A DNA stretch of 64,000 nt from Vibrio ponticus (GTDB lineage: Bacteria; Pseudomonadota; Gammaproteobacteria; Enterobacterales; Vibrionaceae), in the NCBI RefSeq assembly GCF_009938225.1, contig NZ_AP019658.1:1-64000 (forward strand). Reading direction: 5' to 3'. This document shows positions 43,217-53,398 of the stretch, in pieces; within the stretch, counting starts at the first letter, position 1, and each line of letters begins with the position of its first letter. Under the pieces are notes generated by a model. The model searched no databases, was not told the origin of the DNA, and was given only the letters and a program-made list of their open reading frames with translations. A program made the translations under genes and the position numbers.

Positions 43217-44362
43217 ATGAACAACAAACTTAGGATTGCATCTGCAATTTCGCTTGCATTGTGGTTGTCTGGTTGTGACATGTCGTCACATGCGGCATCT
43301 CAAGACCAAACACCACCGGCTGTTCCGGTTAATATCATCGAACTGAAAAGCCAACCACAAGCAATTACGATGGAATTGCCTGGTCGCAGCCGAGCGTATA
43401 TGGAAGCCGAAGTTCGTCCACAGGTAAACGGTATCGTGCTTGCACGTAGCTTTACCGAAGGTGGTTATGTAGAACAAGGTCAATCTCTGTACCAAATTGA
43501 TGATGCAACTTATGCAGCGGCACTGATTAGTACTAAAGCAGAACTAAAACGCGCTGAAGCAGCGTTAGCATCAACAGGTGCGACGGCGAAGCGTTTTAAA
43601 GAGCTGTTGAAAACAAAAGCAATCAGCCAACAAGATTTCGATCAAGCGGAAGCTGCATACCTTGAAGCGAAAGCAAGTGTAGCTGTGGCTAAAGCGGCAA
43701 TCAATAACGCTGAAATCAGCCTAGCTTACACAAAAGTGCAAGCGCCTATTTCTGGTCAAATTGGAAAATCGAGCGTGACGCCTGGTGCGCTAGTTACGGC
43801 TAACCAGCCACAAGCGCTAGCGAAGATTTCTCAACTTGATCCAATCAATGTTGATATCGCGCAATCAAGCACACAAATGCTGCGTTTAAAGCAACGTATT
43901 GCAAGTGGTCAGCTACAGCAGCCTGAATCAGCGCAAGTACGTCTGATTCTGGAAGATGGCACGGTTTACCCTCACCAAGGTTCAATGAAGTTTGCTGAAG
44001 TAACCGTCAATGAAACCACAGGTGCAGTAACGCTACGTGCAGAGTTCCCGAACCCAGAAGGTATTCTACTTCCTGGTATGTTTGTACGCACAATCATCAC
44101 GGTTGGTACCGATCCAGCAGCGATTCTAGTGCCACAAAAATCAATTACTCGTAACCCACGTGGTCAAGCTATCGCTATGGTTGTGGATGCAAACAACAAA
44201 GTTGAATCTCGCATCGTAACGACTGCGGAAGCAATTGATAACCAATGGCTAATTACTTCTGGTTTGAAAGAAGGCGATAAGATCATTGTGGAAGGATTAC
44301 AAAAAATCCGTCCAGGAGCTGCGGTTGCTCCGTCACTGATCAGCGATGCTAAAGCAAGCTAA
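43217..44362 (+). CDS. RND efflux periplasmic adaptor lipoprotein (AcrA-like)
   Basis: A 381-residue membrane fusion protein with lipobox LSGC (Cys 20). The order is beta-barrel and lipoyl halves (GRSRAYMEAEVRPQVNGIVL near 60, VQAPISGQIGKSSVTPGALV near 175) around a helical hairpin (RAEAALASTGATAKRFKELL), then the barrel and membrane-proximal domain. It links the inner-membrane pump to an outer-membrane channel; no channel gene is nearby, so TolC elsewhere in the genome is likely used. The pump gene follows by 12 bases. Confidence 0.94.
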   Translation: MNNKLRIASAISLALWLSGCDMSSHAASQDQTPPAVPVNIIELKSQPQAITMELPGRSRAYMEAEVRPQVNGIVLARSFTEGGYVEQGQSLYQIDDATYAAALISTKAELKRAEAALASTGATAKRFKELLKTKAISQQDFDQAEAAYLEAKASVAVAKAAINNAEISLAYTKVQAPISGQIGKSSVTPGALVTANQPQALAKISQLDPINVDIAQSSTQMLRLKQRIASGQLQQPESAQVRLILEDGTVYPHQGSMKFAEVTVNETTGAVTLRAEFPNPEGILLPGMFVRTIITVGTDPAAILVPQKSITRNPRGQAIAMVVDANNKVESRIVTTAEAIDNQWLITSGLKEGDKIIVEGLQKIRPGAAVAPSLISDAKAS

Positions 44363-44374
44363 TAGGGATTCATA

Positions 44375-47300
44375 ATGGCTCGTTATTTTATCGATCGACC
44401 GATCTTTGCATGGGTGATTGCAATCATCATCATGCTTGCAGGTGCGCTGTCGATTTTTGCTCTTCCTGTATCGCAATACCCAACAATTGCGCCACCAACG
44501 GTAGTAGTAAGTGCTAACTACCCAGGTGCGTCAGCGAAGACAGTAGAAGACTCAGTAACCCAGGTTATTGAGCAACGTATGACTGGTCTTGACCACTTAC
44601 GTTACATCAGCTCTGAGAGTGACAGTTTTGGTAACGCATCAATCAAGCTAACGTTTAACGCAGAAGCTGATGTTGATATCGCCCAAGTACAAGTGCAGAA
44701 CAAACTGCAATTGGCAATGCCTTTGCTACCTCAAGTAGTGCAGGCTCAGGGTGTAAGCGTAAACAAAGCGGGTAGTGGTTTCTTGATGGTTGTCGCCTTC
44801 GTATCTGAAGATGGCAGCATGGATAAAGCCGATATCGGGGACTACGTAGCATCTAACATTCAAGACCCGATCAGCCGTGTGGCAGGTGTAGGTGATATTC
44901 AGTTGTTCGGTGCTCAGTACGCAATGCGTATTTGGCTCGACCCACTGAAATTGAATCAATACAACCTCACTACTAACGACATAATCAATGCGCTTCGTGA
45001 GCAAAACGCTCAGGTTTCTGCAGGTCAGTTGGGTGCTGCGCCATCTGTGCAAGGTCAGCAGCTTAACGCAACGATTTCATCGTCATCGTTACTGCAAACG
45101 CCTGAAGAGTTCAGCAACATTGTGCTGAAGTCTGATACTACAGGTGCAAAAGTATTACTAAGCGATGTAGCCAAAGTTGAAAAAGGCGCTGAAAGCTACA
45201 TGATCGAAGGTCTTTATAATGGTAAAGCCGCGTCAGGTATCGCAATTCAGCTAGCGAGTGGCGCGAACGCACTAGACACTAAAGACGCCGTTCTTGAACG
45301 TATGTCTGAGCTGGAAGAGTTCTTCCCACCAGGTCTAGAAATGGTTGTACCATTCGATACTACGCCATTCGTTAGTAGCTCGATTGAAGGTGTGGTGAAG
45401 ACACTGCTAGAAGCGATCGTACTGGTATTCGTTATCATGTACCTATTCTTGCAGAACTTCCGCGCTACGCTTATCCCGATGATCGCGGTTCCGGTTGTAC
45501 TGCTAGGTACATTCGGTATCTTGGCGGCAGCAGGCTTCTCAGTAAACATGCTGACGATGTTTGCGATGGTACTCGCCATCGGTCTTCTGGTGGATGACGC
45601 CATCGTTGTAGTAGAGAACGTTGAACGTATCATGTCAGAAGAAGGCTGTACGCCGCTTGAAGCGACGCGTAAGTCTATGGACCAGATCACTGGTGCACTG
45701 ATTGGTATCGGTCTAACGTTATCTGCGGTATTCGTTCCAATGGCATTTATGTCAGGTTCGACCGGTGTTATCTACCGTCAGTTCTCGATCACTATCGTAT
45801 CTGCGATGGCGCTATCGGTACTGGTGGCGATGATTCTGACACCAGCACTTTGTGCAACTATGCTTAAGCAAGTTGAGAAAGGTCACGCTTACACAGATAA
45901 AGGCTTCTTCGGTGCATTTAACCGTTGGTTCGATAGCTGTACTAACCGTTACGAATCAGGTGTAGCGAGCATCATCAAACGTACTGGTCGTATGTTCTTG
46001 GTGTTTATCGCGATCACTATCGGTACCGGTTACCTATTCTTGCGCATGCCAACCGCCTTCCTTCCAGATGAAGACCAAGGCGTAATGTTTGCTCAAGCAA
46101 TTCTGCCAGCAAACTCATCGCAAGAAAGTACGCTGAAAGTGCTGGATAAGATGGAAACCTACCTAAATACCCAAGAAGCAGCCTCTGTAGAATCTGTGTT
46201 TACCGTAGCGGGCTTCAGCTTTGCTGGTATGGGTCAAAACATGGGTATGGCGTTCATCAACCTTAAACCATGGGATGAGCGTACCGAGCCAGGTACTGAC
46301 GTTCAATCTGTAGCGGGTCGCGCAATGGGCGCATTCATGCAGATCAAAGAAGCGATGGTATTTGCGTTTGTACCGCCAGCGGTAATGGAACTGGGTACAG
46401 CAGGTGGTTTTGACTTCTACCTACAAGACCGTAGTGGTCATGGTCATGATGCGCTAATTGCCGCTCGTAACCAAATGCTAGGTATGGCAGCGCAAGATCC
46501 GAACCTTGTCGGTGTTCGTCCAAATGGTCAAGAAGATGCGCCAATTTACCAATTGCACATCGACCATTCTAAACTGCGTGCGCTTAACCTAAACATTGCT
46601 GAAGTAAACTCTGTGTTGGCTTCTGCGTGGGGTGGCTCTTACGTGAACGACTTTATCGACCGTGGTCGTATCAAGAAAGTAATGGTGCAAGGTGAAGATC
46701 AATACCGCATGCAACCAGAAGACCTTGATAAGTGGTTCGTACGTAACAGCATGGGTGAGATGGTGCCATTCTCTGCATTCGCAACCGGTTCATGGGAATA
46801 TGGTCCACCACGTCTAGAGCGTTTCAACGGTCTACCAGCGGTGAACATCCAAGGTGCGCCAATTCCTGGTTACAGTACGGGTGCGGCGATGACCGACATC
46901 GAAAACATGGCGGCGAAACTGCCAACGGGCTTTGGTATCGAATGGAACGGTCTATCTTATGAAGAACGTCTATCTGGTAACCAAGCGCCAGCGCTTTACG
47001 CTCTATCAATCCTAGTTGTATTCCTAGTATTGGCGGCGCTATACGAGAGCTGGTCAGTGCCTATCGCGGTAATTCTGGTTGTGCCTCTAGGTGTTATCGG
47101 TGCCATCATCGCGATGAACGCGCGTGGTCTGCCAAACGACGTATTCTTCCAAGTAGGTCTTCTAACGACTGTTGGTCTAGCGACTAAGAACGCGATCCTA
47201 ATCGTTGAGTTTGCTAAAGAGTACTACGAGAAAGGTGCAAGCCTACGTGATGCAACACTGCACGCTGTGCGTGTTCGTCTACGTCCGATCCTAATGACAT

Positions 47301-47524
47301 CACTAGCGTTCGGTCTAGGTGTTGTGCCACTAGCAATCAGCTCGGGTGTAGGTTCTGGTGCACAAAACGCTATCGGTACTGGTGTACTAGGTGGCATGGT
47401 GGGTTCTACCTTCCTAGGCATCTTCTTTGTACCGCTATTCTTCGTCGTGGTTGAACGCATGTTTAGTAAGCGTGAGCGCGAAGAGTACCGCCAAAGCAAA
47501 TTGGAAAAAGCTGAAGCGAAATAA
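44375..47524 (+). CDS. RND multidrug efflux pump (AcrB/HAE1 type)
   Basis: A 1049-residue proton-driven pump with twelve membrane segments and two large periplasmic loops. The N-terminus [20 protein letters not shown] is typical of HAE1. Proton-relay aspartates lie in [20 protein letters not shown] near 405, and the relay Lys in [16 protein letters not shown] near 940. It resembles VexB/VmeB/AcrB-type pumps that export bile salts, detergents and drugs; the exact substrates cannot be read from sequence. Strong codon bias suggests high expression. Terminator follows at 47549. Confidence 0.96.
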   Translation: MARYFIDRPIFAWVIAIIIMLAGALSIFALPVSQYPTIAPPTVVVSANYPGASAKTVEDSVTQVIEQRMTGLDHLRYISSESDSFGNASIKLTFNAEADVDIAQVQVQNKLQLAMPLLPQVVQAQGVSVNKAGSGFLMVVAFVSEDGSMDKADIGDYVASNIQDPISRVAGVGDIQLFGAQYAMRIWLDPLKLNQYNLTTNDIINALREQNAQVSAGQLGAAPSVQGQQLNATISSSSLLQTPEEFSNIVLKSDTTGAKVLLSDVAKVEKGAESYMIEGLYNGKAASGIAIQLASGANALDTKDAVLERMSELEEFFPPGLEMVVPFDTTPFVSSSIEGVVKTLLEAIVLVFVIMYLFLQNFRATLIPMIAVPVVLLGTFGILAAAGFSVNMLTMFAMVLAIGLLVDDAIVVVENVERIMSEEGCTPLEATRKSMDQITGALIGIGLTLSAVFVPMAFMSGSTGVIYRQFSITIVSAMALSVLVAMILTPALCATMLKQVEKGHAYTDKGFFGAFNRWFDSCTNRYESGVASIIKRTGRMFLVFIAITIGTGYLFLRMPTAFLPDEDQGVMFAQAILPANSSQESTLKVLDKMETYLNTQEAASVESVFTVAGFSFAGMGQNMGMAFINLKPWDERTEPGTDVQSVAGRAMGAFMQIKEAMVFAFVPPAVMELGTAGGFDFYLQDRSGHGHDALIAARNQMLGMAAQDPNLVGVRPNGQEDAPIYQLHIDHSKLRALNLNIAEVNSVLASAWGGSYVNDFIDRGRIKKVMVQGEDQYRMQPEDLDKWFVRNSMGEMVPFSAFATGSWEYGPPRLERFNGLPAVNIQGAPIPGYSTGAAMTDIENMAAKLPTGFGIEWNGLSYEERLSGNQAPALYALSILVVFLVLAALYESWSVPIAVILVVPLGVIGAIIAMNARGLPNDVFFQVGLLTTVGLATKNAILIVEFAKEYYEKGASLRDATLHAVRVRLRPILMTSLAFGLGVVPLAISSGVGSGAQNAIGTGVLGGMVGSTFLGIFFVPLFFVVVERMFSKREREEYRQSKLEKAEAK

Positions 47525-47548
47525 TCTTTAGCTAACAGCTAAGCAAAA

Positions 47549-47574
47549 GGGTCGACAGTGTCGACCCTTTTTTA
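47549..47574. terminator. Bidirectional terminator after the RND pump
   Basis: GGGTCGACA and TGTCGACCC form a stem around G, followed by seven T. It lies between convergent genes. Confidence 0.87.
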
Positions 47575-47590
47575 TGCGCGCTGTTCCAAT

Positions 47591-48622
47591 CTAAAGTGGT
47601 TGATTGGTTTGGATAACGAGCTTACCAAAGTTCTTACCTTCTAGCAGACCGATGAATGCTTGGGGCGCATTTTCCAGCCCTTCTACAAGATGCTCACGGT
47701 AGTGAATTTTGCCCTCTGCTAGCCATTTCGACATATCAGCCGCGAACTCGCCGTAGCGGTGTGCGTAGTCATCAAAGATGATAAAGCCTTGCATCTTGAT
47801 GCGCTTGATCAGCAGTTGCGCCATCAGCATCGACATGCGATCTGGACCGTCAGGTAGCGCGGTGGCGTTGTATTGTGAAATCAAGCCACATAGAGGAATA
47901 CGCGCGCCAGTGTTGAGTAGTGGTAATACAGCATCAAACACTTTGCCGCCAACGTTCTCATAATAGATATCAATGCCGCTCTCACATGCAGCGGCGAGTT
48001 GCTCGACAAAGTCGTCGGCTTTGTGGTCGATACAATGATCAAAGCCAAGTTGTTCAACCGCATAGCGGCATTTCTCTTCGCCGCCAGCTACGCCAATAAC
48101 GCGACAGCCCTTAAGCTTGCCGATTTGACCCACCATAGAGCCCACAGCGCCCGTTGCAGCAGCAACCACTAATGTGTCACCTTGCTTTGGCTGACCGATA
48201 TCTAACAGTCCCATATAGGCAGTAAAACCTGGCATACCCATAACGCCCAGCGCGTATGAAGGATGGCTTGGATGCATACCTAGCTTAATTAATCCTTCGC
48301 CATTAGAGATGCCGTAGTCCTGCCAACCGGTATAAGCGAGTACCCACTCACCTTTATCAAAGTTGTTATGCTTAGTTTCCACTACCTGACAGACTGTGCC
48401 ACCAACCATCACCTCGTCAATCGTGACAGGATCGGCGTATGATTTGGCATCATTCATACGTCCGCGCATGTATGGGTCAAGAGAGAGGTAGACACTGCGC
48501 AGTAGAATTTCGCCGTCATTTGGGTTTGGCAGCGCGACATTTTCTTGGCGAAAGTTTTCGGCAGTCGGTGCCCCAACCGGGCGAGAGGCGAGGACGATAC
48601 GGCGATTTACTGGGTCGGTCAT
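47591..48622 (-). CDS. curA: NADPH-dependent oxidoreductase of the CurA/YncB type
   Basis: A 343-residue medium-chain reductase of the leukotriene B4 dehydrogenase group, close in length to E. coli CurA. It has the N-terminal RRIVLASRPVGAPTAENF, LSLDPYMRGRM near 51, nucleotide-binding VVAAATGAVGSMVGQIGKLK near 155 and IDIYYENVGGKVFDAVL near 240. No zinc ligands. Such enzymes reduce reactive enones. GGAGAAG precedes the start at 48622. It lies downstream of a NemR-like repressor gene with a copy of the repressor's probable operator in its promoter, so induction by electrophiles is likely. Confidence 0.9.
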   Translation of the reverse strand: MTDPVNRRIVLASRPVGAPTAENFRQENVALPNPNDGEILLRSVYLSLDPYMRGRMNDAKSYADPVTIDEVMVGGTVCQVVETKHNNFDKGEWVLAYTGWQDYGISNGEGLIKLGMHPSHPSYALGVMGMPGFTAYMGLLDIGQPKQGDTLVVAAATGAVGSMVGQIGKLKGCRVIGVAGGEEKCRYAVEQLGFDHCIDHKADDFVEQLAAACESGIDIYYENVGGKVFDAVLPLLNTGARIPLCGLISQYNATALPDGPDRMSMLMAQLLIKRIKMQGFIIFDDYAHRYGEFAADMSKWLAEGKIHYREHLVEGLENAPQAFIGLLEGKNFGKLVIQTNQPL

Positions 48623-48654
48623 GTTGTTCTTCTCCATGTTACTCACTTTAAAAA

Positions 48655-48669
48655 TAGACCAGTCGTCTA
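48655..48669. promoter_or_regulatory. NemR-like operator, copy at curA
   Basis: TAGACCAGTCGTCTA is identical to the sequence at 49330-49344 upstream of the TetR-family gene. It resembles the E. coli NemR operator (TAGACC and GGTCTA arms) and lies 33 bases upstream of the curA start. Confidence 0.75.
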
Positions 48670-48680
48670 GTGTTCGGTGC

Positions 48681-48720
48681 AAAAAAATCCCGCCAATCAA
48701 TCTGAGGTTTTGGCGGGAGG
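48681..48720 (-). terminator. Terminator of the NemR-like gene
   Basis: CCCGCCAA (48689-48696) and TTGGCGGG (48710-48717) form an 8-bp stem with seven T on the minus strand (48687-48681). Confidence 0.8.
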
Positions 48721-48723
48721 GTT

Positions 48724-49308
48724 TTAAGCTTTTAATAGCTGTTGTGTGGCGATCAAACTTAGCTCAAGGTGGGTTTGATCAGGCATCAGTTTGTTAAGCA
48801 GGCTCGCGCCTAACCACTGTTGATACAGCTGGGAAGCAATCTGATTACTGTTTGATACGTCAATAGAGCCATCTTGGATCCCTTGCTCAATACAATTTTC
48901 GAGTGCCTGAATGATTTGCGATGCACCTCGCGCGAGTGAGATACGCATTGCATCGGAAAGATCGGAGACTTCGGCGCTTAATTTCACCACCAAGCATTTA
49001 TTGGCATTGCAGACACCGTTGTTTACTTCTAGCCACATTGAGAAGTAGTTAATTAGGCGTTGGTAAGCGGGCAGTTCAGGGTTGCTGAACAAGACATCAA
49101 TTCGCTGCAAGTAGCTACGGAAGTACTCTTCGATCAGCGCTTCACCAAATTGCTCTTTGGATTTGAAGTAGTGATAGAAGGAACCTTTAGGTACATCAGC
49201 CGCTTTGAGCAGCTCGGATAAGCCGACTGCGGTAAAGCCTTTGTTGACGATAAGCCGATAGCCAACCTCTAAGATATGTTGGCGCGTGTCGTTGGTTTTT
49301 GCGTTCAT
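48724..49308 (-). CDS. TetR-family repressor, NemR-like
   Basis: A 194-residue regulator. The N-terminal DNA-binding domain includes GFTAVGLSELLKAADVPKGS and then FYHYFKSKEQFG (residues 24-55), closely matching NemR. The effector domain has KCLVVKLSAEVSDLSDAMR near 103-121; its Cys corresponds to the redox-sensing Cys of NemR, which responds to bleach and reactive electrophiles. The two identical operators at 49330 and 48655 support control of itself and of curA. Start at MNAKTNDTRQ; an in-frame ATG four codons upstream is possible. Confidence 0.88.
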   Translation of the reverse strand: MNAKTNDTRQHILEVGYRLIVNKGFTAVGLSELLKAADVPKGSFYHYFKSKEQFGEALIEEYFRSYLQRIDVLFSNPELPAYQRLINYFSMWLEVNNGVCNANKCLVVKLSAEVSDLSDAMRISLARGASQIIQALENCIEQGIQDGSIDVSNSNQIASQLYQQWLGASLLNKLMPDQTHLELSLIATQQLLKA

Positions 49309-49329
49309 GCCCAATACCATACAATCAAT

Positions 49330-49344
49330 TAGACCAGTCGTCTA
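49330..49344. promoter_or_regulatory. NemR-like operator, copy at the repressor gene
   Basis: TAGACCAGTCGTCTA lies 22 bases upstream of the repressor start and repeats the site at 48655. Bases 49345-49550 show no gene. Confidence 0.75.
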
Positions 49345-49564
49345 GTTTTGTGTTGGCGGCGGCGGAAAGGTAGGTATGAGTTTGGTTTGCGCCTTGACGA
49401 AAAACAGCAAGGAATTCATCTTGCGTTTACGGTTTGCAAATATTGATGAAGATCTCTGAATTGAGATTTTATTATGTAAGTTATTGAATAATTTAAGCTG
49501 TTCTATTGTTGCTTGGGGGCTTTCATGCTCATATAAGTTTTGCCTAAATTAGGAGCTTTATTTG

Positions 49565-49894
49565 ATGTCTAAAGAAAATGCGGTGCTTAACGAGTTAACC
49601 GAACTCAAGTCTAAATTTGACCGAGTGATGGACAAACTGACACTCACGGATATGGATCTTACCGTTATCTCGGCGGAATATGGTCAGTTGAAAAAGTTAG
49701 TCAAATCGCGACTTGATGAGCTTCAGCAAGCTGCTGCGATGAATGTTGATGAGCAGAACTATTTGTTGCCAGCATTAAGAGAAGTTCACTTACATTGCGT
49801 GGCGAGAGGCAATACGCAAAATCGCCAAACGCTATCTGACTCGCTTGGTGATGCGCAAGATTATTTGAGTCATTACTTGAGCCAAAAACGCTAA
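49565..49894 (+). CDS. Small coiled-coil protein of unknown function
   Basis: A 109-residue soluble, helical protein that I do not recognise. The N-terminal half (NELTELKSKFDRVMDKLTLT) looks like a coiled coil, and the C-terminal half has HLHCVARGNTQNRQTLSDSL. AGGAG at 49551 supports the region of the ATG at 49565. The acetyltransferase gene starts 2 bases after its stop, so the two are co-translated. Confidence 0.65.
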   Translation: MSKENAVLNELTELKSKFDRVMDKLTLTDMDLTVISAEYGQLKKLVKSRLDELQQAAAMNVDEQNYLLPALREVHLHCVARGNTQNRQTLSDSLGDAQDYLSHYLSQKR

Positions 49895-49896
49895 GG

Positions 49897-50391
49897 ATGA
49901 AAACCATACGCACCCAACTTAGAGCCTTCACTGTAACGGATTATCAGTGTCTAGTTGATTGGATTGATAGCGATGAGCTCAATTACCTTTGGGGTGGTCC
50001 TAAATTCTGTTTTCCACTGACTCAACAGCAGTTGGATGAACACTGCGCCAACCCTGACGTTTATGCTTATCTGTTTTGCGTTGATCAAGCCAACGCGGGG
50101 TATGTAGAGCTGTATCGAGAATCTCTCAATAGCTTTAAGATCTGCCGCGTATTTATCAGCAAAGAATTTCGTGGTCAGCAGTTATCGCAAGTGATGCTGA
50201 CACAATTGATGCAAAATGCGCAAAGTGAGTTTAATGCCACTTCATTGTCTCTTGCGGTGTTTAGTCACAATCAAGTGGCAAAACGTTGTTATCAGTCGCT
50301 GGGTTTTACTACCACAAAGGTTGAGCAGGGAATATGTCAATTCCAAGGTCAGCAATGGGATCTAGAGATGATGCATAAAGTACTAGATTAA
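49897..50391 (+). CDS. GNAT-family acetyltransferase
   Basis: A 164-residue N-acetyltransferase of the RimJ/RimL-like group. LRAFTVTDYQCLVDWI lies at the start, VFISKEFRGQQLSQVMLTQL near 85 is the acetyl-CoA binding motif A, and VFSHNQVAKRCYQSLGF near 123 is the terminal motif. It is coupled to the upstream small gene. Substrate unknown. Confidence 0.85.
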   Translation: MKTIRTQLRAFTVTDYQCLVDWIDSDELNYLWGGPKFCFPLTQQQLDEHCANPDVYAYLFCVDQANAGYVELYRESLNSFKICRVFISKEFRGQQLSQVMLTQLMQNAQSEFNATSLSLAVFSHNQVAKRCYQSLGFTTTKVEQGICQFQGQQWDLEMMHKVLD

Positions 50392-50475
50392 GTGACATTG
50401 TCACTTATTGCTCATCTGAGATCCCATTTATAAGCGTGATTTTCGAGTATTGGTTGCCGGCATTATTTGCCAGAA

Positions 50476-51144
50476 TTAGCCATCAGAGTTGTCGTCGAGC
50501 AACTGAGGATTATTGAATAGCGATTGCAGGGTATGAATGAACTGACCGACATGCAAACCATCCATCAAACCATGATGCACTTCAAGTGATAGTGGCATAC
50601 GCCAACCTTCACCTTCTTGGGTTAACTTACCATACGCCATTTTAGGCACACTATCGGGAAAGTTGGTATCTCGTGCATGGCTCATACTGGTGAAATCAAC
50701 CCATGGCAGAACCGTCAGATGAATGGTGTTTTGCAACATCTCTTGACCAATAAACTGCTCTAAAATGAACGGCGTGTTTTTCACTCTCTGCTCGGTTTCA
50801 GTAGCGCTGTGGCAGAAATCCGCGAACTTAGGTTGATAAGGCAGGTCACAAAAACGCACCGTATCATCGTCAGCAAGAATCGCGACGCTAACATGCATCG
50901 GTGAGTAGATGCGCACTTCATCCCCAACCAAGCGCGTTGCCATAGGTTCACTCTTATTAAGCGCCTGCTGAGTTAGATAGAGATAAGCATGGAAGAATCG
51001 ATGTCCGTGCTGCTTACAGTATCGATAAAGCTCACTGACATCGAGGTTGCTACAGATATTGTACCAAGGGTGGCTAAAGCCTTGGTAAAACTTGAAGTGT
51101 TCAGCGCGCGCCCATTGAGCGACATCCAGCACTGTATATGCCAT
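50476..51144 (-). CDS. Chloramphenicol-acetyltransferase-like enzyme
   Basis: A 222-residue protein of the trimeric CAT fold. LPWVDFTSMSHA near 146 is a family block, and the active-site motif is EVHHGLMDGLHVGQF near 186-200, with catalytic His and structural Asp as in the CAT HHxxxDG motif. N-terminal WARAEHFKFYQGFSHPWYNI matches the CAT start in style. The motif core differs from the AVCDG of classical resistance enzymes, so resistance activity cannot be assumed. It stands alone. Confidence 0.82.
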   Translation of the reverse strand: MAYTVLDVAQWARAEHFKFYQGFSHPWYNICSNLDVSELYRYCKQHGHRFFHAYLYLTQQALNKSEPMATRLVGDEVRIYSPMHVSVAILADDDTVRFCDLPYQPKFADFCHSATETEQRVKNTPFILEQFIGQEMLQNTIHLTVLPWVDFTSMSHARDTNFPDSVPKMAYGKLTQEGEGWRMPLSLEVHHGLMDGLHVGQFIHTLQSLFNNPQLLDDNSDG

Positions 51145-51192
51145 GTTTATAATCCTAGTGTATCCCTTTTGCTCCGAGAGCTTAGGAACCGT

Positions 51193-52083
51193 TTATACGT
51201 ATTGTTTTAGGGTTTGTTGTAGATGCTCTTTAAGCAAGGTCAATCTGGCGGTATTGCGTAAAGAGGGCAGGTAAATCATGTATAGGCTAACCTCTGGCAA
51301 TTGATAATCCGCGAGAACTTGAATCAAGCGCCCATCTTTTAGCGCATTATTGACTTGAAAGATAGGTTGCATCGTAATGCCTGCGCCCTCAATCGCTGCG
51401 CTCATCATCGCTTGACCGCTATTGATGGTGAGTTTAGAGGATACCTCGGGCTTAAAGTGTTGTTTACCATCAAAAAAGCTCCAGTTATGGTTTAAATAGA
51501 GCAAGCTCGATTGTAAACATTGGTGATCGCTTAACTCATCTGGATGGTTTGGTGTGCCGTGCTGCTGCAAATACTCAGGTGAGGCACAGACAATCATCTC
51601 AAAGCTTTTTAGTTTGTGGGCGATGAGGTTTTCATAGCCATCCACTTTGTCGCGGAAAATCACTTCAAAGCCATCTTTCTTAATATCAGGCAGGCGATTG
51701 TCGACCACCAGATCAATCTCTAACTTTGGGTAGCGCTGCATAAAGCGTGCAAGGCTTGGCGCTAATACTTTGATGCCAACATTCACACCAGTGCAAATCT
51801 TAAGCGTGCCACTGGGCTCGTTCATGTTGCGGTAGATGTCTTCTTCTGCGGCTTTGAGCTCAGCTAGGATAGTTAAACAGCGTTGGTAGTAGCGTTCTCC
51901 TGCGGCAGTGACCTTTTGAAAACGGGTCGATTTAGCCAGCAGCTTAGTGCCTAGCCCTGCCTCTAAGCCTCGAACATGTTTGCCGACCATTTGTGCGCTA
52001 ATGCCACGTTCGTCCGCAACGGCGGCAAAGGAGCCAAGTTGTACCGCACGTACAAAAATTTCCATGCTGGTAATTCGATCCAT
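51193..52083 (-). CDS. LysR-family regulator (AaeR-like)
   Basis: A 296-residue regulator with the helix-turn-helix MEIFVRAVQLGSFAAVADER near 7-26 and a substrate-binding domain. It is divergent from the aaeX-like, aaeA-like and aaeB-like genes, as aaeR is in E. coli, where it responds to hydroxybenzoates. The start MDRITSMEIF at 52083 follows GGAGG in a good position. Confidence 0.87.
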   Translation of the reverse strand: MDRITSMEIFVRAVQLGSFAAVADERGISAQMVGKHVRGLEAGLGTKLLAKSTRFQKVTAAGERYYQRCLTILAELKAAEEDIYRNMNEPSGTLKICTGVNVGIKVLAPSLARFMQRYPKLEIDLVVDNRLPDIKKDGFEVIFRDKVDGYENLIAHKLKSFEMIVCASPEYLQQHGTPNHPDELSDHQCLQSSLLYLNHNWSFFDGKQHFKPEVSSKLTINSGQAMMSAAIEGAGITMQPIFQVNNALKDGRLIQVLADYQLPEVSLYMIYLPSLRNTARLTLLKEHLQQTLKQYV

Positions 52084-52256
52084 ATCGCCTCCATTAAAAA
52101 CCAAAAGTGGTTTTTAGCCATCTTTATTCGAAACTATTGGTTGTTAGTGTAATCCCTTTGCGTGCATTTATCTCTCGGTTATTTGTGATTAACATCACGT
52201 CGAAATCATTCCGATTGTGTTCCAACCCGATTTTAATTTCCCTGCGAGGCTCTGCA

Positions 52257-52472
52257 TTGCTCATTGCTATTCCCCAAGAAATTGCCATTGGAGATATCTA
52301 TTTGCCACCGTTATTAGTGGCGGGTTTCTTCGGTGTTATTTGTACCTCACTGACTACGCGGCTTCTCAATCGCTTGCGTTGGCATCGCTATGTTGTCAGC
52401 CCGCCATTGGTCGAGATGTCGATGGCGATTATTTATACCGTGCTGATTGGTACGTTTGTTTTTCCTAGTTGA
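52257..52472 (+). CDS. DUF1656 small membrane protein (AaeX-like)
   Basis: A 71-residue protein with two membrane segments matching DUF1656: EIAIGDIYLPPLLVAGFFGV near 9-28 and RLRWHRYVVSPPLVEMSMAI near 39-58. No ATG lies near; the TTG at 52257 has GAGG 7 bases upstream and gives the usual family length. An in-frame ATG at 52107 would add 50 residues without family support. It is first in the AaeXAB-like operon; the role of AaeX is not known. Confidence 0.78.
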   Translation: MLIAIPQEIAIGDIYLPPLLVAGFFGVICTSLTTRLLNRLRWHRYVVSPPLVEMSMAIIYTVLIGTFVFPS

Positions 52473-52490
52473 TTAAGTGAGAGTGAAACA

Positions 52491-53396
52491 GTGAAGAAGC
52501 GAGTTTTTGTAACCGGTTTAATTGTCGTATTGGCGCTAATGGCGATCGGTTGGAAGTATCAGCAGTACATCACCAATCCTTGGACGCGTGATGGGCAAGT
52601 ACGCGCGCAAATTGTGCAAGTCACCCCACGTGTCACCGGACCATTAGTTGCGATTCATGTGAGCGACAACAGCGAAGTCAAAGCTGGGCAACTGTTGTTC
52701 GAAGTCGATCCGCGAACTTATCAAGCGGCGCTTGCCAAAGCACAGGCAAGCCTTGTTCAGGCAGAGACATTATTGAAACGTGCCACGGATGAATCTCATC
52801 GCGGGCATTCTCTTGCTCGTAAGCAGCCGGGCTCGATTTCACAACTGATGCTGACACAACAAGCCAATGCGGTTGAGTCGGCTAAAGCGGGTGTGACGGT
52901 GGCGAAAGCCGCACTTGAAGAGGCGCAACTGAACTTAAGCTTTACCCAAATTACGGCGCCAGTGGATGGTTACATCACCAACTTGAATCTGCGCGTTGGT
53001 AGCCAAGTGGTGGCGAACCAGCCGATGGTTGCTTTGGTGGATAAAAATAGCTTCTGGATTGAAGGCTTTTTCAAAGAGACCGATATCAATGATGTGATTT
53101 CTGGTGCGCCAGCCACGGTTACTTTGATGTCCTATCACGGTCAGCCTTTGCAAGCGCAAGTGGACAGCATTGGCTACGGCATTGCACATAAAGATGGCAG
53201 TACCGGTGTTTCGCTGCTACCCAATGTTAGCCCGACTTTTCAATGGATTCGACTGGCGCAACGCATTCCTGTGCGCGTACGTTTAGAAACGCTACCTAGC
53301 GATATACAGTTGCGTGTTGGCTCAAGTGCCACCATTGTGATTCACAAACACCCTCAGCTCGATTTGGAGTCACTCATCGCTAATCTTGCGGAGTAA
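52491..53396 (+). CDS. HlyD-family efflux adaptor (AaeA-like)
   Basis: A 301-residue membrane fusion protein with an N-terminal anchor (FVTGLIVVLALMAIGWKYQQ), the typical ITNPWTRDGQVRAQIVQVTP sequence near 27-46, lipoyl halves around a helical hairpin, and TQITAPVDGYITNLNLRVGS near 150. It is the adaptor for the downstream FUSC pump, 2 bases away. In E. coli this pair exports p-hydroxybenzoate and related aromatic acids. Confidence 0.92.
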   Translation: MKKRVFVTGLIVVLALMAIGWKYQQYITNPWTRDGQVRAQIVQVTPRVTGPLVAIHVSDNSEVKAGQLLFEVDPRTYQAALAKAQASLVQAETLLKRATDESHRGHSLARKQPGSISQLMLTQQANAVESAKAGVTVAKAALEEAQLNLSFTQITAPVDGYITNLNLRVGSQVVANQPMVALVDKNSFWIEGFFKETDINDVISGAPATVTLMSYHGQPLQAQVDSIGYGIAHKDGSTGVSLLPNVSPTFQWIRLAQRIPVRVRLETLPSDIQLRVGSSATIVIHKHPQLDLESLIANLAE

Positions 53397-53398
53397 GC

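Noticed and set aside
50476..51144. Acquired chloramphenicol resistance gene
   Set aside because: The active-site motif is HHGLMDG, different from the AVCDG of classical resistance enzymes, and there is no mobile element nearby; probably a chromosomal relative.
52107..52256. Extended N-terminus for the DUF1656 gene
   Set aside because: The added 50 residues have no family support, while the TTG at 52257 has a ribosome site at correct distance and gives the usual length.
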